A stretch of DNA of 64,000 bases. Source: Fulvimarina manganoxydans (GTDB lineage: Bacteria > Pseudomonadota > Alphaproteobacteria > Rhizobiales > Rhizobiaceae). The position numbers and the translations under genes are program-made. The notes under the pieces were generated by a model. It did not search any database. It saw only the letters and a program-made list of their open reading frames with translations, and was not told where the DNA came from. Shown in pieces: positions 1-8,111 of this stretch. The stretch lies in the NCBI RefSeq assembly GCF_900176465.1, contig NZ_FWXR01000001.1:1-64000 (forward strand), given 5' to 3'. The first letter of the stretch is position 1. The number at the start of each line of letters is the position of its first letter.

Positions 1-123
1 GGCTGCGTCCACCGGCTGCACAATCCCGGCAAGATCGACCTGAAGCTCATCGAGGTCCAGGTCGGCAGCTATACGGGCGAGGACGACATCGTGCGGATCG
101 AGGATGTCTACGCGCGGAGTTAA
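1..123 (+). CDS. Mannose-1-phosphate guanylyltransferase / mannose-6-phosphate isomerase, C-terminal end
   Basis: Only the last 40 codons are in the window. The peptide contains [20 protein letters not shown] and then [15 protein letters not shown] before a TAA stop. This is the characteristic end of the cupin (type II isomerase) domain of AlgA/ManC/XanB-type bifunctional enzymes, which make GDP-mannose for exopolysaccharide. The gene starts outside the window, so nothing can be said about its N-terminal domain or whether it is bifunctional. It marks the last intact host gene before the mobile-element cluster. Confidence 0.8.
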   Translation, partial: GCVHRLHNPGKIDLKLIEVQVGSYTGEDDIVRIEDVYARS

Positions 124-449
124 AGTGCGTCGGAGATAGCTAGGAGCAGCTGCTAGAGCCTGCCATGGACCGGCGGCGAGTAGAGTGGTCTGTTTTAGCA
201 TGATTCAAACAAATGCGACCATGTGTAAACCTGTAAGTGTGCTTGCATAGCGTTCGTAATCCTTGACGAGGCGGCGAAAACGGGTCGCCCATGCGAAGGA
301 TCGCTCTACCACCCAGCGGCGGGGTAGGACGACGAAGCCCCGCTTGGCCTCCGGCAGACGGACAACCTAGAGTTCGACGCCGTTCTGGCTTGCTGCCGCG
401 GTGGCCTTCTTTCCGGTGTAGCCCTGATCGACGAACGCCTTCTCGACGC

Positions 450-1968
450 GAGCTATGGCCGAAATTGGGTGATGGAGCCGATCAGGCGACGCGTTGATTT
501 GCATCGGGAATGATCGCGACACCGTCGGCGAATTTGACGCCTGCGATGACCATCGGCAAGCGATTTTCGCCTTTCAGCCTTCGCCAGGTCTTCGAAGCCG
601 CCATGACGAGCTTGAAGACCATGAGCTTGGCGGTCTTGTGCGACAGGGCGCCTTTCGTTCGCACGGTTCGGTGCCGGACAGTGGCGAAGACGCTCTCGAT
701 CGGGTTGGCCGTGCGCAAATGATCCCAATGTTCCGCCGGGAAGTCGAAGAAGGCGAGGAGCGCCTCGCGATCTTTCGTCAGGCAGTGGACGGCCTTCGGA
801 TATTTGACGCTGTTCGGCGGGAGAACAGTCCACTGGACTGTTCTCGTTCACCGCCTCACTCTCCTCGAACATCGCGATGGCAGCCTCGGCGCTGGCACGA
901 TCCGGCGCATCACGGACCTCTCGCAGATCGGCCTTCATATTCGGCTGCACCGACTTTGGGACCTTGTTCAGGACGTTCGTGACCTTGTGAACCCAACACC
1001 TCTGGTGCTTCGTTCCTGGAAAAATCTCATCGAGCGCCTTCCAAAAGCCCATGGCGCCATCACCGACTGCGACTTCAGGCGCGATGGCAAGTCCGCGAGC
1101 CTTCAGATCGACGAGGAGTTCGCGCCAGCTTTGAGTGCTCTCGCGCACGCCCATCTGGAAGCCGACGAGTTCTTTCTTTCCCTCCGGCGTCGCGCCGATG
1201 ATCACCAGCATGCAGGCGGCGGCGTCTTCCATGCGTGCCTGGCGGTAGACGCCGTCAGCCCAGACGTAGACGTAATGGCGGGCGGAGAGATCGCGTCGCT
1301 GCCAGCGGTCGTAATCGCCCTGCCAGTCGTCCTTCAGCCGAGAGATCACCGACGGCGAAAGGTTCGGCGCGTCCTTGCCGAGCAAGGCTGTGAGCGCCTC
1401 TTGGAAGTCTCCCGTCGAAGGCCCCGCAGGTAAAGGACCGGCAGCAAGGCATCGAGGCTCGTCGTGCGGCGCACCCGTGAGGAGCGTTCGCGAAGCGAAC
1501 GGATCGCACGTCGATCCGAGCGAGGAACGCATCGAGCGACATCGCGAGAGGCCGGCAGGACCGCAGAGGTGAAGGTGACGCGTTCGCTGCCGACGCCATC
1601 GCCGGCGCCACGATCGCGAACCTTCGCCCGCTTGACCGGAACCGGGCCGATGCCGGTCTGGATCGCTCGCTTCGGGCCGTGGCCATGGCGAACGAAACGA
1701 GCGCCACCATCGGAAAGTCGCTTCTCCTGCATCGCGGCGAGGAAGGCAGCGGCTTCCGCCTCGATCGCCTCGGCAAGAAGACGCCGGGCGCCGTCGCGCA
1801 GGACTGTGGTCAGGGGATCATCAATCGTGTCGGGATGTCGAAAGGCGGAAACGGTGCTATCCGCCGTCATGGGCGTATCGCTCCTACGGGAGGTTCTAGC
1901 AGGCTTGATCACCCGCCTCGATACGCCGCCTCTCTCAGACCGTCATCACCCAGCTTCCGCCATAGCTC
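450..1968. mobile_element. IS256-type insertion sequence with 9-bp target duplication
   Basis: The element is 1519 bp long. Its ends begin GAGCTATGGC and form an imperfect inverted repeat of about 26 bp that also includes TGGGTGATG. The flanking 9-bp sequence TCTCGACGC occurs at 441-449 and again at 1969-1977, a clean target-site duplication inside the IS5-type transposase gene. It is therefore the younger of the two insertions, although its own transposase is already broken. Confidence 0.9.
482..1870 (-). pseudogene. IS256-family (mutator-type) transposase, frameshifted
   Basis: Three consecutive fragments in different frames make up one transposase. The N-terminal part starts at the ATG at 1870 (MTADSTVSAFRHPD) and runs to about 1420. 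A middle part carries the catalytic segments YVWADGVY and VAVGDGAMGFWKAL and the motif HQRCWVHKV. The C-terminal part carries RTANPIES with the third acidic residue and ends at 482. At least two frameshifts are needed; the second coincides with a 25-bp perfect palindrome at 821-845. Length and motifs fit IS256 (about 400 residues). Confidence 0.9.
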
Positions 1969-2543
1969 TCTCGACGCTGCCGTCGGTCTCTGTCTTGATC
2001 GCTGGCGTTAATCGCGCGACCACATCCCGATTCCCCACATTGGCCGGCGTTGTCTCCAAGCCGATCGGATATCCGATCGTATCGGTGCCAAGATGGATCT
2101 TCGAGCCGTTCTTGCGTTTGGCACCGTCGTATCCGGCCCGCTCGCCGCTTTCGGGGAGGAGCGGAGCGTGCGACTGTCCAGAACCGCCGCCGACGGACCG
2201 GGTTCGCGTTCCGCGGTCATGCGCAGGACCGCGCGAAGATCGTCGGCGATGTCGACAAAGCAGTCCGCCGCGAGCCAGCGCTGCATCTGCTGATAGACAG
2301 CCGCCCAAAGCGGCAGGTCATGCGGCAAGAAGCGCCATGGGATGCCCGTCTTCACCACGTATCGCAACCCGTTGAAGACCTCGCGAAGGTCATGGTCGCG
2401 CTGACCGGCTTCTTCGTCGAGAAGCCGAAGATAGGACGCGACTAAAGCCCACTCTTCATCGGAAACGTCGGTCGGATCGGAGAAGCGACGGTCTGACATG
2501 ATCAATCAACGCAAAACCATCAAAACCGATTCATAACAGGCTC

Positions 2544-2765
2544 TATGACAACGCTCTCGCTGAGACGATCAATGGCCTCTACAAGGCTGAGGTCATTCAC
2601 CGACGCGGACCATGGCGCAGCTTCGAAGCGGTCGAATTCGCTACCTTGTCCTGGGTCGACTGGTTCAACAATCGCCGGCTGCTGGAGCCCATCGGCAACA
2701 TCCCGCCGGCGGAAGCCTAGGAACGCTACTACGCCATGCTGGAGCAGCAAAACATAGCAGCGTAA
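2544..2765 (+). pseudogene. IS3-family transposase (OrfB), C-terminal remnant
   Basis: The frame reads YDNALAETINGLYKAEVIH followed by FEAVEFATLSWVDWFNNRR and LLEPIGNIPPAEA, the C-terminal integrase-core region of IS3/IS51-type OrfB with its catalytic glutamate in ALAETING. A TAG follows PPAEA, and further homologous sequence (ERYYAMLEQQN) continues to a TAA at 2763. The upstream part was removed or displaced by the IS5-type insertion. Confidence 0.85.
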
Positions 2766-2795
2766 CTTAAACCAAACGGCCTCCGGCAAACCCGG

Positions 2796-3199
2796 GGCGG
2801 TTCAACCCATCTGGCGATCGCCATCGCCCGAGCCCGCATCCGCTCAGGCGCCTGGGGCCGCTTCTTCAACGTCGTCGACCTCGTCAACAAGCTCGAGGCG
2901 AAAGGACGGGCGGGCCGGCAGGGACGCATGGCGGACTACCTCACACGGTGGACTTCATCGTCCTCGACGAACTCGGCTATCTGCCGTTCGCCCAGTCCGG
3001 CGGCCAGCTCCTGTTCCACCTGATCAGCTGGCTCTACGAGCAGACGTCGGTGATCGTCACCACCAATCTCGCCTTCGGCGAATGGCCCTCGGTCTTTGGT
3101 GACGCCAAGATGACGACGGCACTCCTCGATCGGCTGACCCACCACTGCGACATCATCGAGACCGGCAACGAGAGTTGGCGCTTCAAGAACCGCCTCTGA
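2796..3199 (+). pseudogene. istB: IS21-family helper ATPase (IstB), frameshifted remnant
   Basis: The fragment opens just after the Walker A region ([15 protein letters not shown], where THLA follows the lysine in intact IstB). It continues through [15 protein letters not shown], shifts frame near 2940, and resumes with [14 protein letters not shown] (Walker B), [16 protein letters not shown] and [13 protein letters not shown]. The last peptide reaches the normal IstB C-terminus. The P-loop itself and the partner transposase IstA are missing, so it is dead. Confidence 0.85.
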
Positions 3200-3219
3200 T
3201 CGACTGCCCTAGCGCCGTA

Positions 3220-3323
3220 CGCAACGGCCTCGTCATCGCTTCGCCTATGGCTTCGCGATCACGAGGCCGTTGCGCATCCGACACCCGCGGAGGGGTCCCG
3301 TTTGAACGCCGATGAGGGGTCCC
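3220..3323. repeat. Long hairpin and IS21-type end repeats
   Basis: Sequence 3220-3274 folds into a hairpin with a perfect 14-bp outer stem (CGCAACGGCCTCGT and its complement) and an inner GATCGC-type extension. Just beyond it, GAGGGGTCCC occurs at 3290-3299 and 3314-3323 with a 24-bp period, resembling the repeated subterminal sites of IS21-family elements. Together they mark the right end of the element that left the IstB remnant. From 3324 to 3507 I see no gene. Confidence 0.5.
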
Positions 3324-3507
3324 ATTTCAAAGCCGTTTGCCAGCCCGCGTCCGTATGGCGGAAAGGGCGCCCGATCGACCCCGGCTTCCCAAGGTCGGAA
3401 ACACGGCTGCGGCACTGGCCGCACTCGATCGCATCGGGAAGCGATCACACACATCCCGCTAATTAGCCCATCGGGATTGGCCGAGGGCATAGCGGAGAAG
3501 ACCGCTA

Positions 3508-4634
3508 ATACCGAGAAAACGTGAGCCCGCCCGCCTGTGGCTCGACGCTACACGCCGCAATCAGGATGGATCTATCCGCCAGGCCGCCCGCTGGGTCATC
3601 AAGGACGGTAAGAAGGCCGTTACGACGGGCTTCCTGGAAGCCGAGCGGGAGAGGCCGAAGAGGCCCTATCCGCATACCTCTACGACAGGCAGCGGGCGGC
3701 GCCCGAGAAGAACCGTATGGCGGAGGACGTCGGCTGCGCCGAGGTGATCCTGTCCTATGTCGAAGCCGCACTGCGTCGCGTCGCCGTTCCTGACGATCTT
3801 CGGATGCGGGCGAAGAAGCTGATCGAGTTCTGGGGCGACAAGCAGCTTTCGGATATTGGCGTGGACACCTGTGAGGCTTATGTCGAATGGCGGGGTAAGC
3901 TACCCTTTGCCCGCCGAGAGCTGGACGAGTTCCGAGCGGCGATCGCCAGGGCGCATGCACGCAAGCTCTGTCGCGACAAGCCGACCGTCACGATCCCGCA
4001 GAAGGGCAAGAGCCGTCGCGACTATCTGACGAGGGATCAGGCAGCCGCGCTTTTCTGGCATCTCTACAAGACCCGCAAGGTGCAGCACGAACACACGACG
4101 AAGCGCTTCCCAATGCGGCATATCGTGCCCTTCGTCCTGGCACCTCTCTACACTGGAACGCGCTCGCGTCGGATCTGGCAGGCCAGTCTGGTTCGCCAGG
4201 AAGGCCGGCCCTTTCTCGATCCGGAGTCCGGCGTCTTCTACTGCGCCTTTCCGGGCAAAGACGTGTCGGAGACGAAGCAAGCCGGGTCGATCCGCATCCC
4301 TGATCGTCTGAGGACTAACGCTCGTCGGTCGGCGAAGACGAAGACATATGTCTGCGAATATCGGGGCAAGCCATCGGACCCGAAGAAGGCTTTGGCCAAG
4401 GCATTCGATCAGGTCTTCGGCGAGGGGCATCCCTTCGTCCGACACTCCCTCCGCCACACCCGCGCGACATGGCTGCTCTGGGCCGGCGAGGATGTGGGCG
4501 ACATCACGGCCTATCTATCAATGACTCGCGAGATGCTGATGAAAGTCTACGGGCACCAGCACCCAGATGCCAACAAAAACGTCGGGAAGGCGCTTTCGAC
4601 GGGCAGGGCGGGAAGGCGCCGACCATCGATTTAG
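3508..4634 (+). pseudogene. Decayed tyrosine integrase beside tRNA-Val
   Basis: The reading frame starts with ATA-PRKREPARLWL, aligning with MPRRSAPARLWL of the prophage integrase at 57694, so the expected ATG has become ATA. The frame shifts near 3650 and continues as EEALSAYLYDRQ to the TAG at 4634. The catalytic core is otherwise intact: TGTRSRRIW with the first arginine, HSLRHTRATW with H-x-x-R, and the tyrosine in VYGHQHPD. It ends 85 bp from the 3' end of tRNA-Val. I infer a relic of an earlier related element at the same tRNA; no other part of that element is recognisable. Confidence 0.8.
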
Positions 4635-4719
4635 TTCGTTTCGCTGGCCGAAAAGGTGGTTGGCTTCTCAAGAGCCGATCACCATATCAGAAATAATCCA
4701 ATGAAATCAGGCCAGTAAA

Positions 4720-4794
4720 TGGTGGGCGCGACAGGGATTGAACCTGTGACCCCCTCGGTGTGAACGAGGTGCTCTCCCGCTGAGCTACGCGCCC
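4720..4794 (-). tRNA. tRNA-Val (anticodon CAC)
   Basis: The minus strand reads a 75-nt tRNA with 7-bp acceptor stem GGGCGCG/CGCGCCC, an encoded CCA end, T-loop TTCAATC, and anticodon stem CCTCG/CGAGG enclosing loop TTCACAC, giving anticodon CAC (valine, GTG codons). Its 5' 43 nt are the prophage attachment core and are repeated at 60627-60669. The present 5' half and everything upstream of it are therefore phage-derived, while the 3' half is host. Confidence 0.95.
4752..4794. other. attL core (5' half of tRNA-Val)
   Basis: These 43 bp are identical to 60627-60669. They run from the tRNA 5' end through D arm, anticodon loop and anticodon stem. Identity stops inside the tRNA at 4751, so the crossover lies within the 5' half. 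This is unlike the more common arrangement in which the phage carries the 3' end of the tRNA. Confidence 0.93.
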
Positions 4795-4803
4795 GGTGCC
4801 TGC

Positions 4804-4832
4804 TCTGTAGGGGTTTGCGTGTTTCGGCGCAA
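4804..4832 (-). promoter_or_regulatory. Candidate phage-supplied promoter for tRNA-Val
   Basis: On the minus strand TTGCGC (4827-4832) and TACAGA (4804-4809) are separated by 17 bp, with the tRNA 5' end 9 bp further on. This lies on the phage side of attL, so it would replace the host promoter displaced to 60701-60730. The match is weaker than the host promoter, and the assignment is inference. Confidence 0.45.
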
Positions 4833-4870
4833 GTCCCGATTTCACCGTCCGTTCCCGGTGATTTCCGACG

Positions 4871-4894
4871 TTTCGGTAAACATCGGTGGACGCG
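4871..4894 (+). promoter_or_regulatory. Candidate integrase arm-type site, attL side
   Basis: TTTCGGTAAACATCGGTGG at 4871 closely matches TTTCGGTTTACATATCGGTG at 60515 in the same orientation. One lies 76 bp from the attL core and the other 86 bp from the attR core, so in the circular phage they would flank the core on both sides. That arrangement resembles arm-binding sites of tyrosine integrases. Confidence 0.4.
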
Positions 4895-5017
4895 ATCCCG
4901 GTTCGTTCGCCGATGGCGAATGTCACGCACGGCTGCCATAGCGCCACGAAATGTCACCCGTGTGCGACATTCCCCGACACCCGCCTCGCGCCAGCCGCCA
5001 CCGCTATTCCGGAAGAC

Positions 5018-5362
5018 ATGACCGAAGACCGCGACCCCGACATCCGGACTGACGATCCCACGCACTACAGATTCCTGGCGCTCGTGAAACGCCTCGCCGG
5101 TGGGATCTATGTCGAGGAGACGATGTACGTCCTGGGCGTCGCGAAGCGCACCGCCGAGAGGTGGCTCGGCGGCAAACCGGTCCCTGATCCCGTGATTGAG
5201 CGCATGGAAGAGGCCGCGCCTCTCGTCGAGGACTTCCAGCGCGATCTCCACGCGCTCGTCGGCAGGCACCGGGAAGCGGGTCTGAGCGAACACCTGATGC
5301 GCCTCCGGATGCGCCAGTACTCGAAGACGCTCGCAGAGACCCCGGAAAAAGACGACGGGTAA
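5018..5362 (+). CDS. Hypothetical phage protein with helix-turn-helix-like segment
   Basis: I take the ATG at 5018, preceded by GGAAG, rather than longer upstream starts that run through the attachment region. The 114-residue product is acidic at both ends and contains VEETMYVLGVAKRTAERWLG, which looks like a helix-turn-helix (MYVLGV-KRTAERWL), followed by a charged helix. It is the first gene inside attL and precedes the AAA+ protease by 91 bp. A DNA-binding role is likely, but no family is recognised. Confidence 0.6.
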   Translation: MTEDRDPDIRTDDPTHYRFLALVKRLAGGIYVEETMYVLGVAKRTAERWLGGKPVPDPVIERMEEAAPLVEDFQRDLHALVGRHREAGLSEHLMRLRMRQYSKTLAETPEKDDG

Positions 5363-5453
5363 GGACTTCTTAAGAAGTTCGCGCTAGCGTCCGAATTCCT
5401 TTGACCTCTCGCAGGGCCGGCTACGTCGGCAGGCGGGGAACCGGAGACCACCG

Positions 5454-7439
5454 ATGGCCAAGAACCTCCGCCTCCTGGGCGGTGGGCGCGACGACGCGCC
5501 CGATGCCCTCATCCTCGACGACATCCACGACCTCGCGTCGGACATCCTCCACGCCGACGAAGACGATGACGACGATCCGGATCCCGGTCCCGATCTCCGT
5601 CCGTCGCAGCGCGTCGCGCGGATCGTGCTCGAGCGTTCCGGCCTGATGCATGCATTCCGCGACCGGATCGTTCTGGGCGTCCCCGGCGTCTGGCTCGTCG
5701 AGTGCGGCGCGGACGGCTGGACTAACACCGTTATCCGGACGATCGGGAAGTCGCTTCACCTCTCGTTCGACCACTACCAGTGGGGGCGCGGCTTCGACCT
5801 GTCGCTGCTCGCTCGCGCGGCCGATCTCGGCCGCCATATCATCATGACGCGGGATGACGACGACGATCCGTTCGACGACGAGATCCGGCTCTTCGCGCTC
5901 GCGGAATTCGACCTTCGCGACGACCGCCATGAAGACGTCGCACAGATCGTTTCCGATCATTTCGGGCGTCAGATCGACTGGCCGGCCGACCTTCCGGCGC
6001 GTCGGATGCCTTACCACGCCCTCGATTACGCTCTCGTCTATGGCGCCGACGAGGCGGCCGCCGAACGCCTGGTCCGCGTCCAGATCGCCGTCGAGGAGCG
6101 GAAGCGGGCCGAGTCGGCTATCAGGCGTGTGGAAGAGCAGGAGAAGGAAGCTGCCCGGAACGCCTCGCGGCGCGGCAGCGGCGGCAAGGTCGACATTCTG
6201 CGGCCGACTTCACCCCGCGTCGAGGACCTCGCGGGCTACGGTGACGCGGCACGCTGGGCGGCTGATCTCGTTGCGGACATCGCGGCATATCGCGCCGGCG
6301 AGATCGCGTGGAGTGAGGTTGACACGGGCGCACTCCTCGTCGGCCCGCCCGGCACGGGGAAGACCTTGTTCGCAAGCGCGTTGGCGGCATCCTGCGACCT
6401 GCCCATGATTTCCAGTTCTTTTGCTCAGTGGGCGGCGACGGGCGCGTCATATCAGTCAGACACGATCCGCGCGATGCGTCAGACGTTCGAAGCCGCCGCC
6501 GCGAACATCCCGCTTTTGCTCTTCATCGACGAAATCGATTCTCTGCCTCGCCGAGGCGTGTCGCCGAGGCACGACGACTACTGGCGCCCGATCGTCAACA
6601 CCGCTCTCGAATGTTTTGACGGCACGCTTCGCACGGAAGGCATCGTCGTCATCGCGGCCTGCAACGACGCGTCCGGCCTCGACCCCGCGCTCCTGCGTTC
6701 GGGCCGCCTGGACCGTCGATTCGAGATCGCGTTACCGGATGCGGCCGCGCTCGCTCGGATCTTCGCGCACCACGCGCCCGATCTGCCGTCGTCGGCGATC
6801 GAACCGGTCGCGACGGCGCTCGCGGGTACGGCGTCGGGCGCAGACGTCGCGAGGTTCGCCAGGGAGGCGAAGAGGATCGCTCGGCGCGAGCGGCGTACCG
6901 TGTCTGGGGCCGATATCCTGAAGGTCGCGCTGCCGGCTGAGACGCGGACGCGGGAACTCGTCCTCAGGACTGCGATCCACGAAGCGGGGCATGCGATCGC
7001 GCTCATGCTGTCGGGTCATGTCCCGCGCGCCCTCTCGATCGTCGTGGACAGCCTGTCGGCGGGCCATGTCTCGTTCGATGTCGATAGCACCGCCGGCCGC
7101 CTCGCGGACGTCTACAGGATCGCTCTGCCCGCGCTCGCCGGCCGGGCGGCGGAAGACGTCCTTCTCGGCGAGCCCACGATCGGCGCGGCCGGCGACCTCG
7201 AGACCGCTTCCGGCCTCGTCGCCGGCCTGGACCGCGGAGGCCTCGGCGGGTTCCTTACGCCGGCGCAGCCGGACGGAGATCGCGTCGAGGCGAGGATGAG
7301 GAGGCTCTACGCGGAAGCCGTCATGCTCGTCATCCGGAACCGCGGGGCGATCATGGAGCTAGCGCACCTGGCCGTCGAACGCCGGGTTCTCGGAGAGGCT
7401 GCACTTCGCGAATTCGCGACGAAGAGGGGGCTGGCATGA
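5454..7439 (+). CDS. FtsH-like AAA+ ATPase / M41 zinc metalloprotease, soluble
   Basis: A 661-residue protein. The N-terminal 290 residues are phage-specific, with an acidic run near residues 40-52 and a coiled coil around 205-240, and no membrane segment. The AAA+ module follows: Walker A GPPGTGKT at 297-304, Walker B LLLFIDEID, and SRGRLDRR-type arginine fingers in LLRSGRLDRRFEIALP. The C-terminal domain is peptidase M41 with HEAGH at 509-513 and a third-ligand motif GAAGDLETASG, as in FtsH. It should use ATP to unfold and degrade proteins in the cytoplasm. FtsH itself is membrane-anchored and hexameric; the missing anchor is unusual. The stop overlaps the next start (ATGA). Confidence 0.85.
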   Translation: MAKNLRLLGGGRDDAPDALILDDIHDLASDILHADEDDDDDPDPGPDLRPSQRVARIVLERSGLMHAFRDRIVLGVPGVWLVECGADGWTNTVIRTIGKSLHLSFDHYQWGRGFDLSLLARAADLGRHIIMTRDDDDDPFDDEIRLFALAEFDLRDDRHEDVAQIVSDHFGRQIDWPADLPARRMPYHALDYALVYGADEAAAERLVRVQIAVEERKRAESAIRRVEEQEKEAARNASRRGSGGKVDILRPTSPRVEDLAGYGDAARWAADLVADIAAYRAGEIAWSEVDTGALLVGPPGTGKTLFASALAASCDLPMISSSFAQWAATGASYQSDTIRAMRQTFEAAAANIPLLLFIDEIDSLPRRGVSPRHDDYWRPIVNTALECFDGTLRTEGIVVIAACNDASGLDPALLRSGRLDRRFEIALPDAAALARIFAHHAPDLPSSAIEPVATALAGTASGADVARFAREAKRIARRERRTVSGADILKVALPAETRTRELVLRTAIHEAGHAIALMLSGHVPRALSIVVDSLSAGHVSFDVDSTAGRLADVYRIALPALAGRAAEDVLLGEPTIGAAGDLETASGLVAGLDRGGLGGFLTPAQPDGDRVEARMRRLYAEAVMLVIRNRGAIMELAHLAVERRVLGEAALREFATKRGLA

Positions 7440-7603
7440 TCCTCCGTTTCGCCGTCGACTTACCGGACGACATCGAACCCCGCCTTCGCGAGATCGCGGA
7501 GCGCCGCGAAGTCCCGATCGAGCGCGTCATCGGCGAGGCGCTTATTCTCTATGTCGTGCACGCGTCACTCGATGAGACGCTGCGTGAGCGCAAGATCAAC
7601 TGA
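7436..7603 (+). CDS. Small ribbon-helix-helix-like protein
   Basis: A 55-residue product starting at the ATG that overlaps the protease stop by 4 bp (ATGA), so it is probably translationally coupled. The sequence MILRFAVDLPDDIEPRLREI followed by helices with VPIERVIGEALILYV has the short beta strand and two-helix pattern of MetJ/Arc-type proteins. It may act with the protease as regulator or adaptor, but only the linkage supports that. Confidence 0.6.
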   Translation: MILRFAVDLPDDIEPRLREIAERREVPIERVIGEALILYVVHASLDETLRERKIN

Positions 7604-7613
7604 GGGCATCGTC

Positions 7614-7889
7614 ATGAAGATCACTCATAACGCCGGTGCTCGCGGGCGCCGCCAGGACGCCTTCACGATGGCATGCGAGGAGATCGCGGTCGATCCCGTC
7701 GATGCCGCTGCGGCGCTGACCGAACTCTTCGCCGCGCTCACCGAGCCCGGCCGGCGGGCGCTCCTTCACCTCGTCGTCGAAGGACTGCCGACGCGCGTCG
7801 ACGAGGTCGTCGGAAACGACGTCAGCGCGTCACTACTCCAGATATATGACCGACGGATGGAGGCGCGCGATGCAGATCGAGATTCCTGA
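7614..7889 (+). CDS. Hypothetical phage protein
   Basis: A 91-residue product from the ATG at 7614. The first residues are basic (MKITHNAGARGRRQDAF); the rest is predicted helical with an acidic centre (DPVDAAAALTELFAALTEPG). It sits 10 bp after the previous gene and overlaps the next one in another frame, so it belongs to the same early operon. No family recognised. Confidence 0.55.
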   Translation: MKITHNAGARGRRQDAFTMACEEIAVDPVDAAAALTELFAALTEPGRRALLHLVVEGLPTRVDEVVGNDVSASLLQIYDRRMEARDADRDS

Positions 7890-8061
7890 GGCCACGCTTG
7901 CCCGCCTCGCGGACATCCAGTCGCGCGAGGGCACGTCACCGGAAGAATTCGCGCAGACCGCTGTCGAAGTATGGAGCCAGTTTTCCATTGAAGACCGCAG
8001 GTATCTCGGCCTTGTCGGCATGAAGATATTGCTCGCGAAGATGCGGGTCCATTCTTGCTGA
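7870..8061 (+). CDS. Hypothetical small phage protein
   Basis: The ATG at 7870 (MQIEIPEATLARLADIQ) starts within the end of the previous gene. The 63-residue product has an N-terminal beta strand and helix like a ribbon-helix-helix protein (IEIPEATLARLADIQSREG-type pattern). A longer form from 7846 is possible. It resembles the gene at 7436 in architecture but not in sequence. Confidence 0.5.
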   Translation: MQIEIPEATLARLADIQSREGTSPEEFAQTAVEVWSQFSIEDRRYLGLVGMKILLAKMRVHSC

Positions 8062-8111
8062 ATGCCCGCGTATCGTCTCGTCGTCCGACACTCAAATAGG
8101 AATCATGTCGT

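Larger units (their letters stand above)
205..2499 (-). pseudogene. IS5-family transposase, interrupted and frameshifted
   Basis: The N-terminal part starts at the ATG at 2499 (MSDRRFSDPTDVSDEEW) and runs to the insertion point at 1978. A reading-frame change near 2150 shows decay before or after the insertion. The C-terminal part resumes at 440 with AFVDQGYTGKKA and [17 protein letters not shown], the typical IS5/IS427 DDE region, and ends near 205. It contains an in-frame TAG about 25 codons after the insertion. It cannot make an active transposase. Confidence 0.85.
156..2543. mobile_element. IS5-family (IS427-type) insertion sequence, split by an IS256-type element
   Basis: The ends read GAGCCTG at 156 and CAGGCTC at 2543, an inverted repeat flanked by TA on both sides (154-155 and 2544-2545), as expected for IS427-type elements. 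Removing the IS256 insert and its 9-bp duplication leaves about 860 bp, the normal size for this group. The right end abuts an IS3-family fragment, so it inserted into an older transposase gene. Confidence 0.85.

Noticed and set aside
494-1433. Plus-strand open frames across the IS256-type element
   Set aside because: They are antisense to recognisable transposase fragments and have no family features.
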